A stretch of DNA of 64,000 nt from Oscheius onirici (lineage: Eukaryota; Nematoda; Chromadorea; Rhabditida; Rhabditidae), in assembly GCA_932521025.1 (NCBI GenBank), contig OW051472.1, positions 8,556,001-8,620,000 on the forward strand. Direction: 5' to 3'. Of this stretch, positions 1 through 9,606 are shown one piece after another. Each line of letters opens with the position of its first letter. The first letter of the stretch is position 1. Below the pieces are notes generated by a model that made no database searches, had not been told where the DNA came from, and was given only the letters and a program-made list of their open reading frames with translations. A program made the position numbers and the translations under genes.

Positions 1-1347
1 GGATCGCTATGTCGCGCGCTCTATTGACGCCGCGAGCTGTTTTGGAGAGAAAATCCTATGTTCAGCGCGACCACCCTCTCCTAGTGCTCCATCAGTCGAA
101 GCGACTTCGGTCAGTCATGGGAACACGAGCAGTACTATTTTGACCATCACGATAGTCATCGGAGTTGGACTTCTTTTGCTGAACATTTGTGTATTTTGTG
201 GATTGAAACGAAGTGTAAGTTGTAGTCTGAATACAATTTCTCAAAGATTTCTTCAGTGTAACAGCAACCGAGAGAAGCAAATGAAGCACAAGCTGGAGCT
301 GCAGTACCAAACCTACAATGCCAATCATGCCGCTAATCCCGACCCATATAACAATATGAACTCTCCAGTAAGTAGACGACTGAATGTCTTAGCATGGCTC
401 TGCTTTCCTACTAACCAGGGTTTGGCGGACAGCGGATTTTTTGCGCGAACACGGGCTGAACAGTAGCATAGTTTTTTGGGTCGAACCGAACACGGATCGA
501 ACAGAGCACTTTTAGTTCGAAGTCGAACCGAACACGGTGTGTCACAAAGTTCGTCCGACGGACAGCGGACACGGGACGAACAATTCGAAAATTTCCACTC
601 AAATTCAATTTTTAGAGCAAATCAGGCACTTTAAACAAAGGAACTTTTATCAAAAACTGTGTTATTGAATAGACGAAAAGATTTTGGAAATATCTGGGCC
701 ATGGAAAATTTTAGACTTTGGCACTGAGAAAGGCAATTTTTTGACAATTTCTAGTGCAAAAAGTGTCCGTGTTGTGTGTTGTTCGTCCGGCTTTTGAAGT
801 CTGTTCGAGCCTCGAACATCGAACTTTCGTGTTCGTCATGCGAACCGGACGTCCGCGTCTCCCAATGTTCGACGTCGAACATGGACTGTTCGTGTTCGTG
901 TCCGGCCCAAATTAAAATCGAACATGGACGTCCGCCCAACCCTGCTACTAACCTCTTCAGCTTTCCCTGATGCCTCCTCCTCCACCCTCTGTAGCTCATG
1001 GAATGTCTCACGAGATTGACATCTTCGACCGACCTCTGTTCATGGGACACGTTCCTCAGTCGTGTGGCAGCTTACCTCGTCACTCCTTCCAAGAACAGGC
1101 TCGTGCATGTTTTCTAACTCTTTTCCTACTTTTCTGCTTACCATAAAATAGTAGAAGAAATAAGTCAGTACAGTTCCAGGAACCGCTGCTAGCCGGAACA
1201 CAGAAGGGTATTGTAGCTCGACCGGGAATTTCTCCGACATGTCCACGACATGGAAGAGCTGCTCTGGCTGTTCATAGCAGTCGAGGGAACAGTGTCGCAT
1301 CGGCCGGATCCTCCCAACCGCCTCCTTTAGAAGAGATTCAAGTTTGA
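1..1347 (+). CDS. nlg-1: Neuroligin-like protein, C-terminal part (5' end outside window)
   Basis: This is the 3' end of a postsynaptic adhesion receptor gene. Exon pieces are about 2-214, 257-367, 961-1107 and 1169-1347. Seen: a Ser/Thr/Pro-rich stalk, then one transmembrane helix containing GVGLLLLNICVFCG, which resembles the neuroligin TM consensus. A cytoplasmic tail follows with a Lys/Arg-rich stretch, a Pro run, a SLPRHSF motif and PPPLEEIQV at the C-terminus. The terminal I-Q-V fits a PDZ ligand, as neuroligins carry. The esterase-like ectodomain lies upstream of the window. The first intron (215-256) is 42 bp and has no in-frame stop. The third intron carries a hAT-type MITE. The last donor (GTGCAT) is weak, so that join is less certain. 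AATAAA lies at 1460. The family call rests on the TM and tail only. Confidence 0.7.
416..944. mobile_element. hAT-type MITE, copy 1 (in neuroligin intron)
   Basis: The terminal inverted repeats are CAGGGTTTGGCGGAC at the left and GTCCGCCCAACCCTG at the right. They are flanked by a perfect 8-bp target duplication, CTACTAAC (408-415 and 945-952). An 8-bp duplication and CAGGG termini are typical of hAT transposons. There is no coding capacity. Both ends carry dense clusters of GTTCG/CGAAC with ACACGG words, which may be subterminal transposase-binding arrays. The middle is A/T-rich single-copy sequence. Confidence 0.88.
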
Positions 1348-1489
1348 CCTCATTTTCCAATGCCTTTCATGATCTCCTTCAACTGGGTACTCATTCTCCC
1401 TTGGCGCTTTCAGAGCTCACAGTCTTATCCCCGTGCTCATATGTACAGAATGTTTTTTGAATAAACATTTACTTGAACAAATTGTTTGT

Positions 1490-1850
1490 TTTACCAAATT
1501 ATCACCTTGCGTAGTTTTCGTTACGCAAAGTTGCGTACGAAGAATATAGTAGAAATTCGAATACCGTATTTCTTCTAATATATAGAAGCACCCCTGTACG
1601 CAATTACGTACGCATTTTTTTCGGAATGACACAAAATTTTCCCAATCTTCCGATTATTTTTCCCATACAGATAGACATCTCAGCTACCAAGGAAAAATTA
1701 AAAATAAATTGAAAAATTATGTCTTCACCCCGAAAAAAATGCGTACGTAATTGCGTACAGGGGTGCTTCTGTTAGAGCTTTTACGGTAAATTGGTTTGTT
1801 CGCGTTCGCAATTTCTCGTCAATAATAAAATAATGAATATTTGGCATGCA
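1490..1850. repeat. Family B interspersed repeat, copy 1, interrupted by a family A element
   Basis: Sequence with the words TTGCGTA, CGTTACGCAAAGTTGCG and GTAGAAATTCGAA continues, after a nested insertion (1562-1788), with TTCGCAATTTCTCGTCAAT. Copies occur in reverse orientation near 8500-8622 and, more diverged, near 22905-23025. The edges are approximate. No coding capacity is seen. Confidence 0.75.
1562..1788. mobile_element. Family A foldback MITE, diverged copy A1
   Basis: It starts TACCGTA and ends TTACGGTA, with inverted arms carrying GAAGCACCCC / GGGGTGCTTC and TACGCAATTACGTACGC. The TA at each end is consistent with a TA target duplication, as for Tc1/mariner-related MITEs. It is inserted inside family B copy 1 at an AATA sequence that is uninterrupted in B copy 2. 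Confidence 0.78.
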
Positions 1851-1881
1851 ATTAAATACAGCAAACTAAGCGACGTTAGAT

Positions 1882-2543
1882 ATGCGTCGTCTATACATGG
1901 TAGCTCTTCTATTTCTGCGTAGGAACATTCCCTTTTTTTCTCAGTTTTCCATTCCAGAATTAGAAGCTGCAGTTCGAGATAAATTGACGGCTAGATCAAT
2001 CGACATCTTTCACCAGATTGGAGGTGAAACTGCTTTCCGCAGAGAAATACACATTCACACGAAAGTCTACGAATCCGAGTGTTTTTCGGCCACGATAGAA
2101 TCCTCTTTCGTCATTTACTTGGCCTCATTGTCCTATGAGAACGAATTTTTCAGCTGGTTCTCCATCCCTTCGTCCAAGGGAGTCGCCACAGATGGACTAT
2201 GGACATTCGATGTGACTGTCACTGAAAATGAGTTGGGCAATGTGGAAGAATGTTTCGCCATGGGAACGGACGCGTGTGTTCCAAGAGCAGATGCCATATT
2301 TATGCAGTACCACAATGAGCCGGAGGACACGTTTAGTATCAGTCTCATCATGGTCGAGGTGTATTTCCGTCTCTTTCCGGGACGAGAAAACTGGCATCAC
2401 TTTCAGTATGAGCATTCAGTTCTGATGCCTTGCGACATGTTCATGGACAATATACTCTGTACCAGATTGGTCCCAGGATAGGCATGTTCTACGAGCTTGA
2501 AAAAGGACCCACGCCTGGAAGATGGCTCCGCGACTGGATGTAA
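1882..2543 (+). CDS. Unrecognised protein of about 190-200 residues
   Basis: I do not recognise this protein. The start at 1882 (MRRLYMVALLFL) gives a short hydrophobic N-terminus, possibly a signal peptide. A continuous frame runs to 2481. A better 3' model splices a 59-bp intron beginning GTATTTCC after ATGGTCGAGGT and ending CATTCAG. This joins phase 2 to a frame ending GPTPGRWLRDWM with TAA at 2541-2543. The body is acidic with several Cys (SECF, EECF, DACV). AATAAA lies at 2559, directly behind the stop, which supports the spliced end. The gene is tail-to-tail with the next gene. A 26-bp intron-like stretch near 1919 was not used because it breaks the frame. Confidence 0.5.
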
Positions 2544-2594
2544 AGAGACGAATGGAAAAATAAAATTCAAAGCAGTAGTGTTTATTTCGAGAGA

Positions 2595-3643
2595 TCACAA
2601 CATTACCCAGTCTTGACTGACCCGCTTCTTCACCCGTCTCTTTTCTTTCTTTACAATAAACTCTCCTAAACTGAAGGTGCTTTGAGGACGATCGTCCGAC
2701 GGTTCCTCATCCTCCGATAAATAATGTAACTCATATTTTCGTTCGAGTCTTTCTTCGAATGCTTCTTCGAAACACGAACATCCGCCCACGTCTACTCCGA
2801 CCTTGTGAGGCTCCAACTCTGGATTTTTTCGTCTGTGAAAATGACAGCAAGAGCATTCCCATCTGGAAATGGGCTCTTTTGAAAGCTTGAAAAAAAAGCT
2901 AACGTTCTGCTGTTGTGCATTCCGGGAATAGTCTCCAGTTCGAGAGCTGAATAGTTGAAATGCAGTCTCCTCTCGTCTGATTTTTTCTCACCGACCAGAA
3001 ACTGATTGATCGAAGTGTATACTCCTTCGTGAGTCGTACTCGTTCCATCCTGTCGATCCACCTTTAGAAATTTCGTCTTTCCTCCGGTCTTTCGCAAATC
3101 GCGACCGCGGAAAGAGTCGTAGTAGCTGCGAAGAGGAAAATATATTTCGGCACGATCGCGACGGATTCTGTCCAAAGAGACCGTTTCCAAAGTATGTGGC
3201 AGATTGAAATCCTGAGCTTCTATTTTTTTGATTCTAGAGAAACTCACATCAAACGTTGGTAGATTTCTTTGAAGAAGTTCAGGTAGAAGCCAGCGTTTCT
3301 TCTTCCCCATGGAGTACAAGACATTTGCTTTCAGTCCGGTCCAGTCGTCGTCAAAAACTGTCTCAGTCACGAGTTCTTGCTCAGCTGAAACATTGCCAAC
3401 TCCTTTGCCTTCCAGAAAAATCATCTGTTAAAAAGAGTTGCAAAAAATAGGTCCAGCGCTTACTTTTAGAAAGACCCCATCTCCTTTCCAAACATTTCGA
3501 CTTCTGAACAGCTTTTTCTTGTATCTTCTCTTCGGATTATCCTCTCGCAAAACATTTGGAAGGAGTTCAAACTGACAAGGCTCGAAAAGTTTGCATTCCC
3601 ACCAATCACAACCAAAAATGGCATTATTACAGGTGCAGGTCAT
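2595..3643 (-). CDS. Unrecognised Cys/His-bearing protein
   Basis: The model starts at the ATG at 3643, five bases after TTTTTTCAG, a likely trans-splice acceptor. Introns lie near 3425-3464 (GTAAGC..AACAG), near 3212-3247, and near 2863-2905 (GTTAGC..TTTCCAG). The N-terminus has clustered Cys (CTCNNAIFGCDWWEC), the middle is basic, and the spliced C-terminal part has ECSCCHFH and GGCSCFEE, so both ends could bind metal. The tail is Lys/Arg-rich and ends QDWVML. I considered a SET-type methyltransferase, but the NHSC and GEEL motifs are absent. TATAAAACC on the minus strand at 3714-3722 could be a core promoter. A minus-strand AATAAA at 2581 lies inside the 3' flank of the neighbouring gene. 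Confidence 0.5.
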
Positions 3644-3649
3644 TACCCT

Positions 3650-4150
3650 GAAAAAAGTCAAAGATTTAAAGGTAAAAGAACGATGAAAAGATGACCAAGA
3701 GCATTTCTCCCCTGGTTTTATAGACGCCGTGTCAACACAGGGGGCAATGTTGCGAAACCTCCTGGCCGTGACTCAGATTGTGCCTATAGAGCCTGTGATA
3801 ACAGATTCCAATAAATTTTCATCGCTTTTTCTGCTGTTCTAGTGAAATGAAAAAAAAACAAAAGATCGAGAAAATAAAAACTTATCTTTACCCCTTCCCC
3901 TACTTCGGGACTGCTGGGAGAAACTTCAATTTTCTAACTCACGCTTACCGTTTTCGGTTTTGTTATGTTCAGAAAAATTTTAGTATTTGATGAGCCGTAC
4001 AACTTTGCAGAACATTGCGAAGCTCGAAAGTGCTTTATTCATAGCGAAATCTTGCTCCCGAAATCTAAGTTCAGTACTGAATCCTCACTGAGATATCCAT
4101 TGTAACTAGTTCCGGTGAGTTTAGTTTCTACCCATTTCTATTTATGAGAA
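3650..4150. other. Divergent intergenic region
   Basis: It separates the minus-strand gene ending at 2595 from the plus-strand gene starting near 4280. It contains the TATA-like TATAAAACC (minus strand) at 3714-3722 and a small inverted repeat CCATTTCT..AGAAATGG near 4133-4154. No reading frame of interest was seen. Confidence 0.5.
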
Positions 4151-4279
4151 ATGGGAGAAATCCCCAATCGAATTAGCGTTCCCAAAGCCATTCTATTTTC
4201 AAATCGGAGTGAGAAATTGAACAACAGATATAATAAGCCCCACCCTTCTCCCATTCCCTCTTATTTTCTGTCGTCAAAC

Positions 4280-5240
4280 ATGACTTCTTCGGTCCTTCGA
4301 AAACGGAAAGCAGATCTTGTCAGTAGCTCCTTCTCTGACCTTTATTCCCATTTTCTGAGGCTTCTTCAATCAGCCCCACATCTCCGATATCCTCACGAAT
4401 ATGGTTCGTTTTTGAAGTTTCCTTTTACTAAAAATATACCAGAAATTATTTGTTCTTCTTGTTCAAAAGTCTTCTCCCTTTCTCACAGTAATAGATACGG
4501 AATTTCTTCTTGTAATCATTGTGGATGCGACAACATCACTCAGCCGGCTTTTGCTAATTATCGGTATGAATTTCTCTTAGTTTTTTGAACAGTTTTTAGC
4601 TGGATTCGTTTTGGTTGTGATTTTAAACATGTTGCCATGATTGGTCAGACGGAAGAGCCTGAAGACTGTCCAAGCTGTCAGGATATGCTGCTTCAGAGCA
4701 AATCTAACTTTACCTGTTTGTCTTTTAGTCATTTTTTACACAATTCTCTTTCAGTCGAAACCCAAGTTCAAAGACCTCGTTTGCGAAAAAATTTGGAAGA
4801 TGAGAAACGGAGAGAAATTATGAACGAGTTGAAAAGAAAGCCTTACAAACTGTTCCCGGAACTTTTTGGCAACATTGAAGAAATTATGAAAAAATAATGG
4901 AAAAGTTCAGAATGTCGTTGCGTCTGGGAGGGCTGTCAGAAAATGTTCACTCCCTATGACATCGAAGGCGAGAAGGCTCGGTGTACTCACTGCTCGAAAG
5001 AAGTTCCGATAGATTTTGGAGAAGCCGGTTCGATGTGAGTTCAGTTCTTCTTTTTTTCAACAAAAAAACTTCAGATGGGTCTTTTACAATCGCTGCAGCC
5101 ACATTCACACAGTTCGAATGGGTCACGTTCCGAGAAATTGTCCCAGCTGCGGTCTCGAGTCCATCGCCAGATCCTCTGGAATCTCTGCTCCCAAAAGAAA
5201 GACAAACACTTTGATCGAAGTACCCAGTGATCTCAATTAA
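4280..5240 (+). CDS. Two-module Cys-rich (putative zinc-binding) protein, with an in-frame TAA
   Basis: The start chosen is the ATG at 4280 (MTSSVLRKRK); an upstream in-frame ATG lies at 4151. Module 1 has CSSC, CNHC, then after an intron at about 4563-4598 WIRFGCDFKHVAM and CPSC. Module 2 has CVWEGC, CTHC, then after an intron near 5036-5084 WVFYNRCSHIHTV and CPSC, ending near LIEVPSDLN. So each module follows C-x2/4-C, C-x2-C, W-I/V-x3-C-x3-H, C-P-x-C. The linker has KPYKLFPELFG, which recurs in the paralogue at 10953-12337 as KPWLIFPEDYG and APWLVVPERF. A TAA at 4895-4897 lies in frame between linker and module 2. I found no clean donor that removes it, so this may be a recent pseudogene, two transcripts, or an unmodelled intron. 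No known domain name is claimed. Confidence 0.6.
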
Positions 5241-5242
5241 AT

Positions 5243-7568
5243 TCAATTTCTTTGATAATCGTAGCCGAACAAGTTGACCTGGTCCTTCTTGTCCAGATAC
5301 ATCTTGTCACCAGGTCGGCATCCGAAAGCGGTAGCAAAGTCGGGATGGTTCATGGTCATCGCTTGAATTCTTACGGCTCCAATGGAATGAACATCGGGTT
5401 TCTTGCTGCGGATTCTGTGATGGATCTGTAAAAAAAGTTCATAGAATTTTCGAGCAGATTACCGCCTCTATTAGAAGCACCCCGACGTATGAAATACGCA
5501 ATTATGTATTCGCATGTTTCAGAGTCAAGACACCATTTCGCAGCTTTTTGATGTTCTGAGAAGTTGTAGAGGGCGTCAGGGGCTACAACTTTGCGAAACA
5601 TCACAAAGCCAGAGAATGCCGTCTTGAAACCGAAAAACACGAATACGCAATTGCGTATTTCTTATGTATTGGGGTGCTTCTAATAGAGGTAATACGGTAG
5701 ATTGTTTATGGCCCTGTTCACAAGGATTTGCAGAACAGCACAAAATCAGGAAATGGTTTGACTCCAAAAAACGCGAATACGCAATTGCGTATTTCATACG
5801 TAAGGGGCTGCTTTAATAGAGGTAATACGGTACCCGGGTGCACATGGTTGAGGCGGCAGCGTAGAAAAACATCTGGTCCTGGTTCAGTTTCAGTTCGTTT
5901 GGAAGAGGATGTGATCCGATGTGTCTTTTGCCATTCGAATAGCAAACCAATCTGCCGCGTCTTCACTTCTTGTATAGTTTCCCGCAAAGCATTGGAACTA
6001 GAAACCTTCAGAACCCGGAAATGGTAGCCTACCTCCAGTTGGTCAGCACAGATTTTCGTCACGATTTCAGCCATTTTGCTGATTTTTTCAGTAGGAACTT
6101 GGACACTGTTTATATTGAGACTGTTGAAGAGAGAGTGAGAAATTTCATGTGCCAGAATTAATCCAAGACAACCTACCTGAAAAAGACGGTCTAAAAATAG
6201 ACTTGAATGAAAACAAGCAAAGGAGAATGGATTGAGGTCGATATGTTGTTGCAAAAAAGTTGGCCAGAAGTACATCGAGTTTGTAAGTGAGTTGTATTGG
6301 GCGTTCACAACTGTCTGTCCTTCTTCGAACAGTTTCAATTGTTCCGGCTCATTTCTTCTTCTGTCCTCGTCTGTCAACGTTATCCCAAGTCGTCCGGCGG
6401 TGAGAAAACATAGCTCAACTTCGATCCCATGCGGCACTCCCAGCCTGCCAAAACATTTTTGTTTAATACATTTAAAAAAAACCTGGAGACTTCTCTATGC
6501 AATCATTATAGCTGTCAATAGTCTTGTTCAGAGCTCTCTCATGTAGACCATTGTATACGAAAGTCTTCAACTGGATATTGTTGACCAGATAGTAAAGATG
6601 AGCTGTCAATCGTTTCTCATGGATCCATGGAGTTTTCTGTTCTTTTTTTTGTTACCAACAACCTGAACTACCCTGATAATATCACCGAGAAGCTTTTTCA
6701 TGTTGTCCAAGAGAGCCTCAAACCGGATGTTGACTTCAGTAAAGTTGTTCTTCGGATCCTTTATAAAACTGTTGTAAGCGGCAGCGTCCTTGATATTATT
6801 AAGGTTCGAAATAATTTCTCTGGCACGTTTCTGAAAAATTTTATGTTTGTTAGATGGCCGTCTACATTATACACGTTGAATACTCAGCCAGCCAACATTT
6901 TGAAATTGGCCTAAAAGTGGGAATGGCGGCGGACTAGACAGTCCGTTAAAATGTCCCAATTTTAGGCTAAATTTAAATTTTTGGTTGGGTGAGTATCAAA
7001 TGTTTGCACTTTGTGCGACAATTTTAAAGGACTGTCTACATAGTCCGCTCTCTAGCTAAACAAACTATATCTACCTCCAATGTCTCAAGATATCCTTGAC
7101 TGTAAACTTTTTGTTCAATTGTTTGAACGGCAGTCAGACAATCCGTTTCGTTGATGCCAATCATTTTTCCTATGTACTCGACGTCCTTCTTCTTTCCGTC
7201 CTTACAAGCACTAAACATTCGACTGTGGTATTCTGTTCGATTCACATCGTCATTTCCTACAAACTTGTCTGACACGATTCGAGCAACTTACGTTATTGCT
7301 GTAGTCATTGATCATTTCATCAAATAAGGGAAACTTGTACGGTTTCAATGTTCTTTCCAACGCTGTGCTTTGCCCGTTCATATAAAAAATCCTCTTGGAC
7401 TTTTCGGGGCAGACGTGGTTGAAGAAGTCATCGCAAGGGCGAACATTTTGGTCCAAATGACTCAAATATTTCAAGTTTAGTAAGAAAAAGTCAAAACTTG
7501 TTGATGTAGTTGACGAAGAAGTCAGTCGCCGAAGCAGACTGAAAAATTAGCAAGAGAAGGAGGACCAT
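5243..7568 (-). CDS. Neprilysin-like M13 zinc metallopeptidase, possibly defective
   Basis: The predicted start at 7568 gives a signal peptide (MVLLLLLIFQSASA). A splice then leads to HLDQNVRPCDDFFNHVC, the M13 N-terminal signature. Middle exons carry N-glycosylation-rich helical sequence. The catalytic part has VVNAQYNSLTNSMYF, then LILAHEISHSLF, which supplies the HExxH zinc motif, then an EDAADWFAIRMA segment for the third ligand. Two things are odd. Between AADWFAIRMAK and RHIGSHPLPNELKL the frame shifts by one base at an AAAA run near 5919-5930. The usual C-terminal CxVW is also absent; the protein ends FGYDYQRN. The splice into the AADW exon also has no clean phase. It is either an assembly error or a decaying gene. 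Introns hold family A elements. The stop lies 2 bp from the stop of the gene on the other strand. Confidence 0.75.
5460..5699. mobile_element. Family A foldback MITE, copy A2
   Basis: Nearly full palindrome beginning TTACCGCCTCTATTAGAAGC and ending GGTGCTTCTAATAGAGG plus TAATACGGTA. The arms also share TACGCAATT and a central pair around AGTTGTAGAGG / CTACAACTT. It lies in an intron of the neprilysin-like gene. Confidence 0.85.
5722..5832. mobile_element. Family A foldback MITE, half copy A3
   Basis: Only the right half of the consensus is present: TTTGCAGAACAGCACAAA, GCGAATACGCAATTGCG, then a diverged GGGGCTGCTTTAATAGAGG and TAATACGGTA. It sits directly behind A2 in the same intron, so it is a truncated second insertion or a partial tandem copy. 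Confidence 0.75.
6870..7045. repeat. Family C foldback repeat, degenerate copy C1
   Basis: It contains GAATACTCAGCCAGCCAA and, inverted, GGTTGGGTGAGTATC, plus ACAGTCCGTT / ATAGTCCGC words. These match the palindromic element at 9751-9970. The copy is diverged and its edges are uncertain. It lies in an intron of the neprilysin-like gene. Confidence 0.6.
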
Positions 7569-7776
7569 GATTGGGAGCGAATGCTCGTTTCTTGTTCTCA
7601 GCCCTTTTGAAAGACTTTAATGTGAGAAAACTGCAGATCAATGAAATATTTTGTCTGCAAAACCCTGTCTTATTGTTAGAAGAAACCTTTGAATGCTACT
7701 GTTCACCCAATCAGACACTTTTGCGTCTTCCAAGTACGTAATCAAGAAAAAAAAGAGAGATTTTTATTCACAAGAA

Positions 7777-9454
7777 TCAGAGTTCCTTTTTCAATTCCTC
7801 CGGCACTCCTGTGTATCCTCTCGTCTTTTTCACAATCCCTCGCTCAATGAGAGTGTAAGCCATGTCGACAATTCCTTGACCGGGATCTCTGAAGCGCATC
7901 CCGAGAATCCTCTCAGCCTTGCTATTGTCAAAACGCATCTTTTGTCCCGTTCTGTGGAGACATGCAGCAGCTTGGCTGTCAAAGAACGAATAGAGCCACA
8001 TGATGAAGAAGGGAGCCTGGAATCGGGGCAGCCAATATCCCTGAGGTCCGAACTCTTTTCGAATAACTCTCGCGATGTCGAGGAACCAGAAGGACGGCTG
8101 GCCTGTGCACTGTAACAGTTTTTTTTTGTTAATTCTTTAATTTTTAAAACTACCAAGAAGCGTTCTCCGTCTGATTCTGGTCGACGCATGGCTTCAATGT
8201 GGGCACGAGCTACGTCTCGAACATCAACCAGAGCCAAGTTTAGTGGAGGACAAGCGGGCATTTCCATGTTTAGAAAACGACGAATCACCTGGAGAAAGAA
8301 TGACAAATTGGTATAGTCTTTCTAGAAAATCACTAGAACTTTTCAGATTGTTGTCGAGACTCGTTGACATACAACAAGCAAAATTTCACTGCAGGTCGAG
8401 TTCGTTACGAGACCTTGGCTGAGTATCTAACGATGGCATGTTTGCATTAAAGGACTGCATTTTCTCGGGATTTCCTTTCCTGACCGAGCCAAACCTTACG
8501 TATTTTAATTGACGAGAAATTGCGTACGCGCAGCCAAGCTATTTTATTCGAATTTCTACTGTTTTTTCGTACGCAACTTTGCGTAATGAAAAGTACGCAA
8601 GATAATGATTTGGCAACACTTACCGTAATACTGGCTCCTTGCTCGTCTATCAATAGAGGTCCGACAACAAAAGTTGGATTGATGGTAGTTAGTGCAAATT
8701 TGTTTCCACTGGTGATTTTCTCAACAAAATCCCAAGCAGCTTTTTCTGCCAGAGTTTTGCTCCTGGCATAGTCATCGACCTCTTGACTGTCGACGTCAGT
8801 CCAAGAGGTCTCATCAAAGACCTTGTCCTGGGCATGACCTTCTGGAAAACACGTCTCTATGCAGGTAGGGCGACCAAACCGACCATTTACAGCGGCACAA
8901 CTGCTGGTCAGAACGACTTTTCGAATTGAGGAAGTACGGTTGGCGGCTTTTAGTACGTTCAAAGTGCCGTTGATGGCCGTCTCGATGCATTTCTTGTCGG
9001 CCACTATTGGGAAGGGAGAGGCGACGTGAAGGATGTAGTCACAGCCAGACACAGCCGATTCCCAACAAGTTGAATCCAAAAGATCTGCCTCGACCAATTC
9101 CAGTCTGTCAGTCTTGTTGGTAGCCAATCTGCGGACCGGGTCTGTCTTGAGAATAGATTTTTGAGAAGAATTTTCTAAAACTCACCTTTTTGGCATTCTG
9201 TAAAGAGCGGACAGTTCCTCTCACCCTGTAACCTTCTTTCAGAAGTTCTTTGACACAATGTGTTCCGATGTAGCCAGAGGCTCCGGTCACAAGGACCACT
9301 GAAAAACAGTTAGAAATTGGAAGAAAGTTTTCGCCACTTGCCACGTGTTGCCACAAGGTCACTAGGTCAATGTTCTTATCAGATTGGAGATTTTTTTAGA
9401 GAAACAAAGTAAAGATACCTGAAAAAACTCACAAGTTTCATTGTTGTTATTCAT
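7777..9454 (-). CDS. NAD(P)H-dependent reductase of the dihydroflavonol-4-reductase / 3beta-HSD-like extended SDR group
   Basis: Predicted cytosolic oxidoreductase; its substrate is not deducible. Exon 1 (MNNNNET, start 9454) joins an exon with the Rossmann motif TGASGYIG. Next come RSLQNAKKTDPVRRLATNK, a VEADLLD turn, HVASPFP, the catalytic LTSSCAAV strand and the YxxxK pair in DDYARSKTLAEK. NPTFVVGP follows. The last exons carry LALVDVRDVARAHIEAM and end GVPEELKKEL. All splice joins I tried keep phase, and length and motif order fit the family, so the gene looks intact. AATAAA on the minus strand lies only about 10 bases after the stop, giving a very short 3' UTR. One intron carries family B copy 2. 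Confidence 0.88.
8500..8622. repeat. Family B interspersed repeat, copy 2
   Basis: Reverse-oriented, uninterrupted copy of family B with TTGACGAGAAATTGCGTACG at the left and CGTACGCAACTTTGCGTAAT plus AAGTACGCAAG at the right. It shows the empty site (ATTCGAATAAAATAGC read in reverse) into which A1 inserted in copy 1. It lies in an intron of the reductase gene. Confidence 0.75.
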
Positions 9455-9606
9455 GACTGATCGAGACGGGAGGAGGTTCGATAGAAAGGGTCAGGGAGAT
9501 TGTCCGGCCCCCTGGAGAGACCGGTTCTAAGGTCGACCGACAGCCGCATCCCGGATCGTTCCGAGTGTTTCATTCAGTTTCACACACTCTTTATTTCAAA
9601 AAATCT

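Noticed and set aside
2595-3643. Idea that this gene encodes a SET-domain methyltransferase (Cys-rich start, GDGVF stretch)
   Set aside because: No NHSC, no GEEL/YDYG motif and no proper post-SET C-x-C-x4-C; only a vague resemblance.
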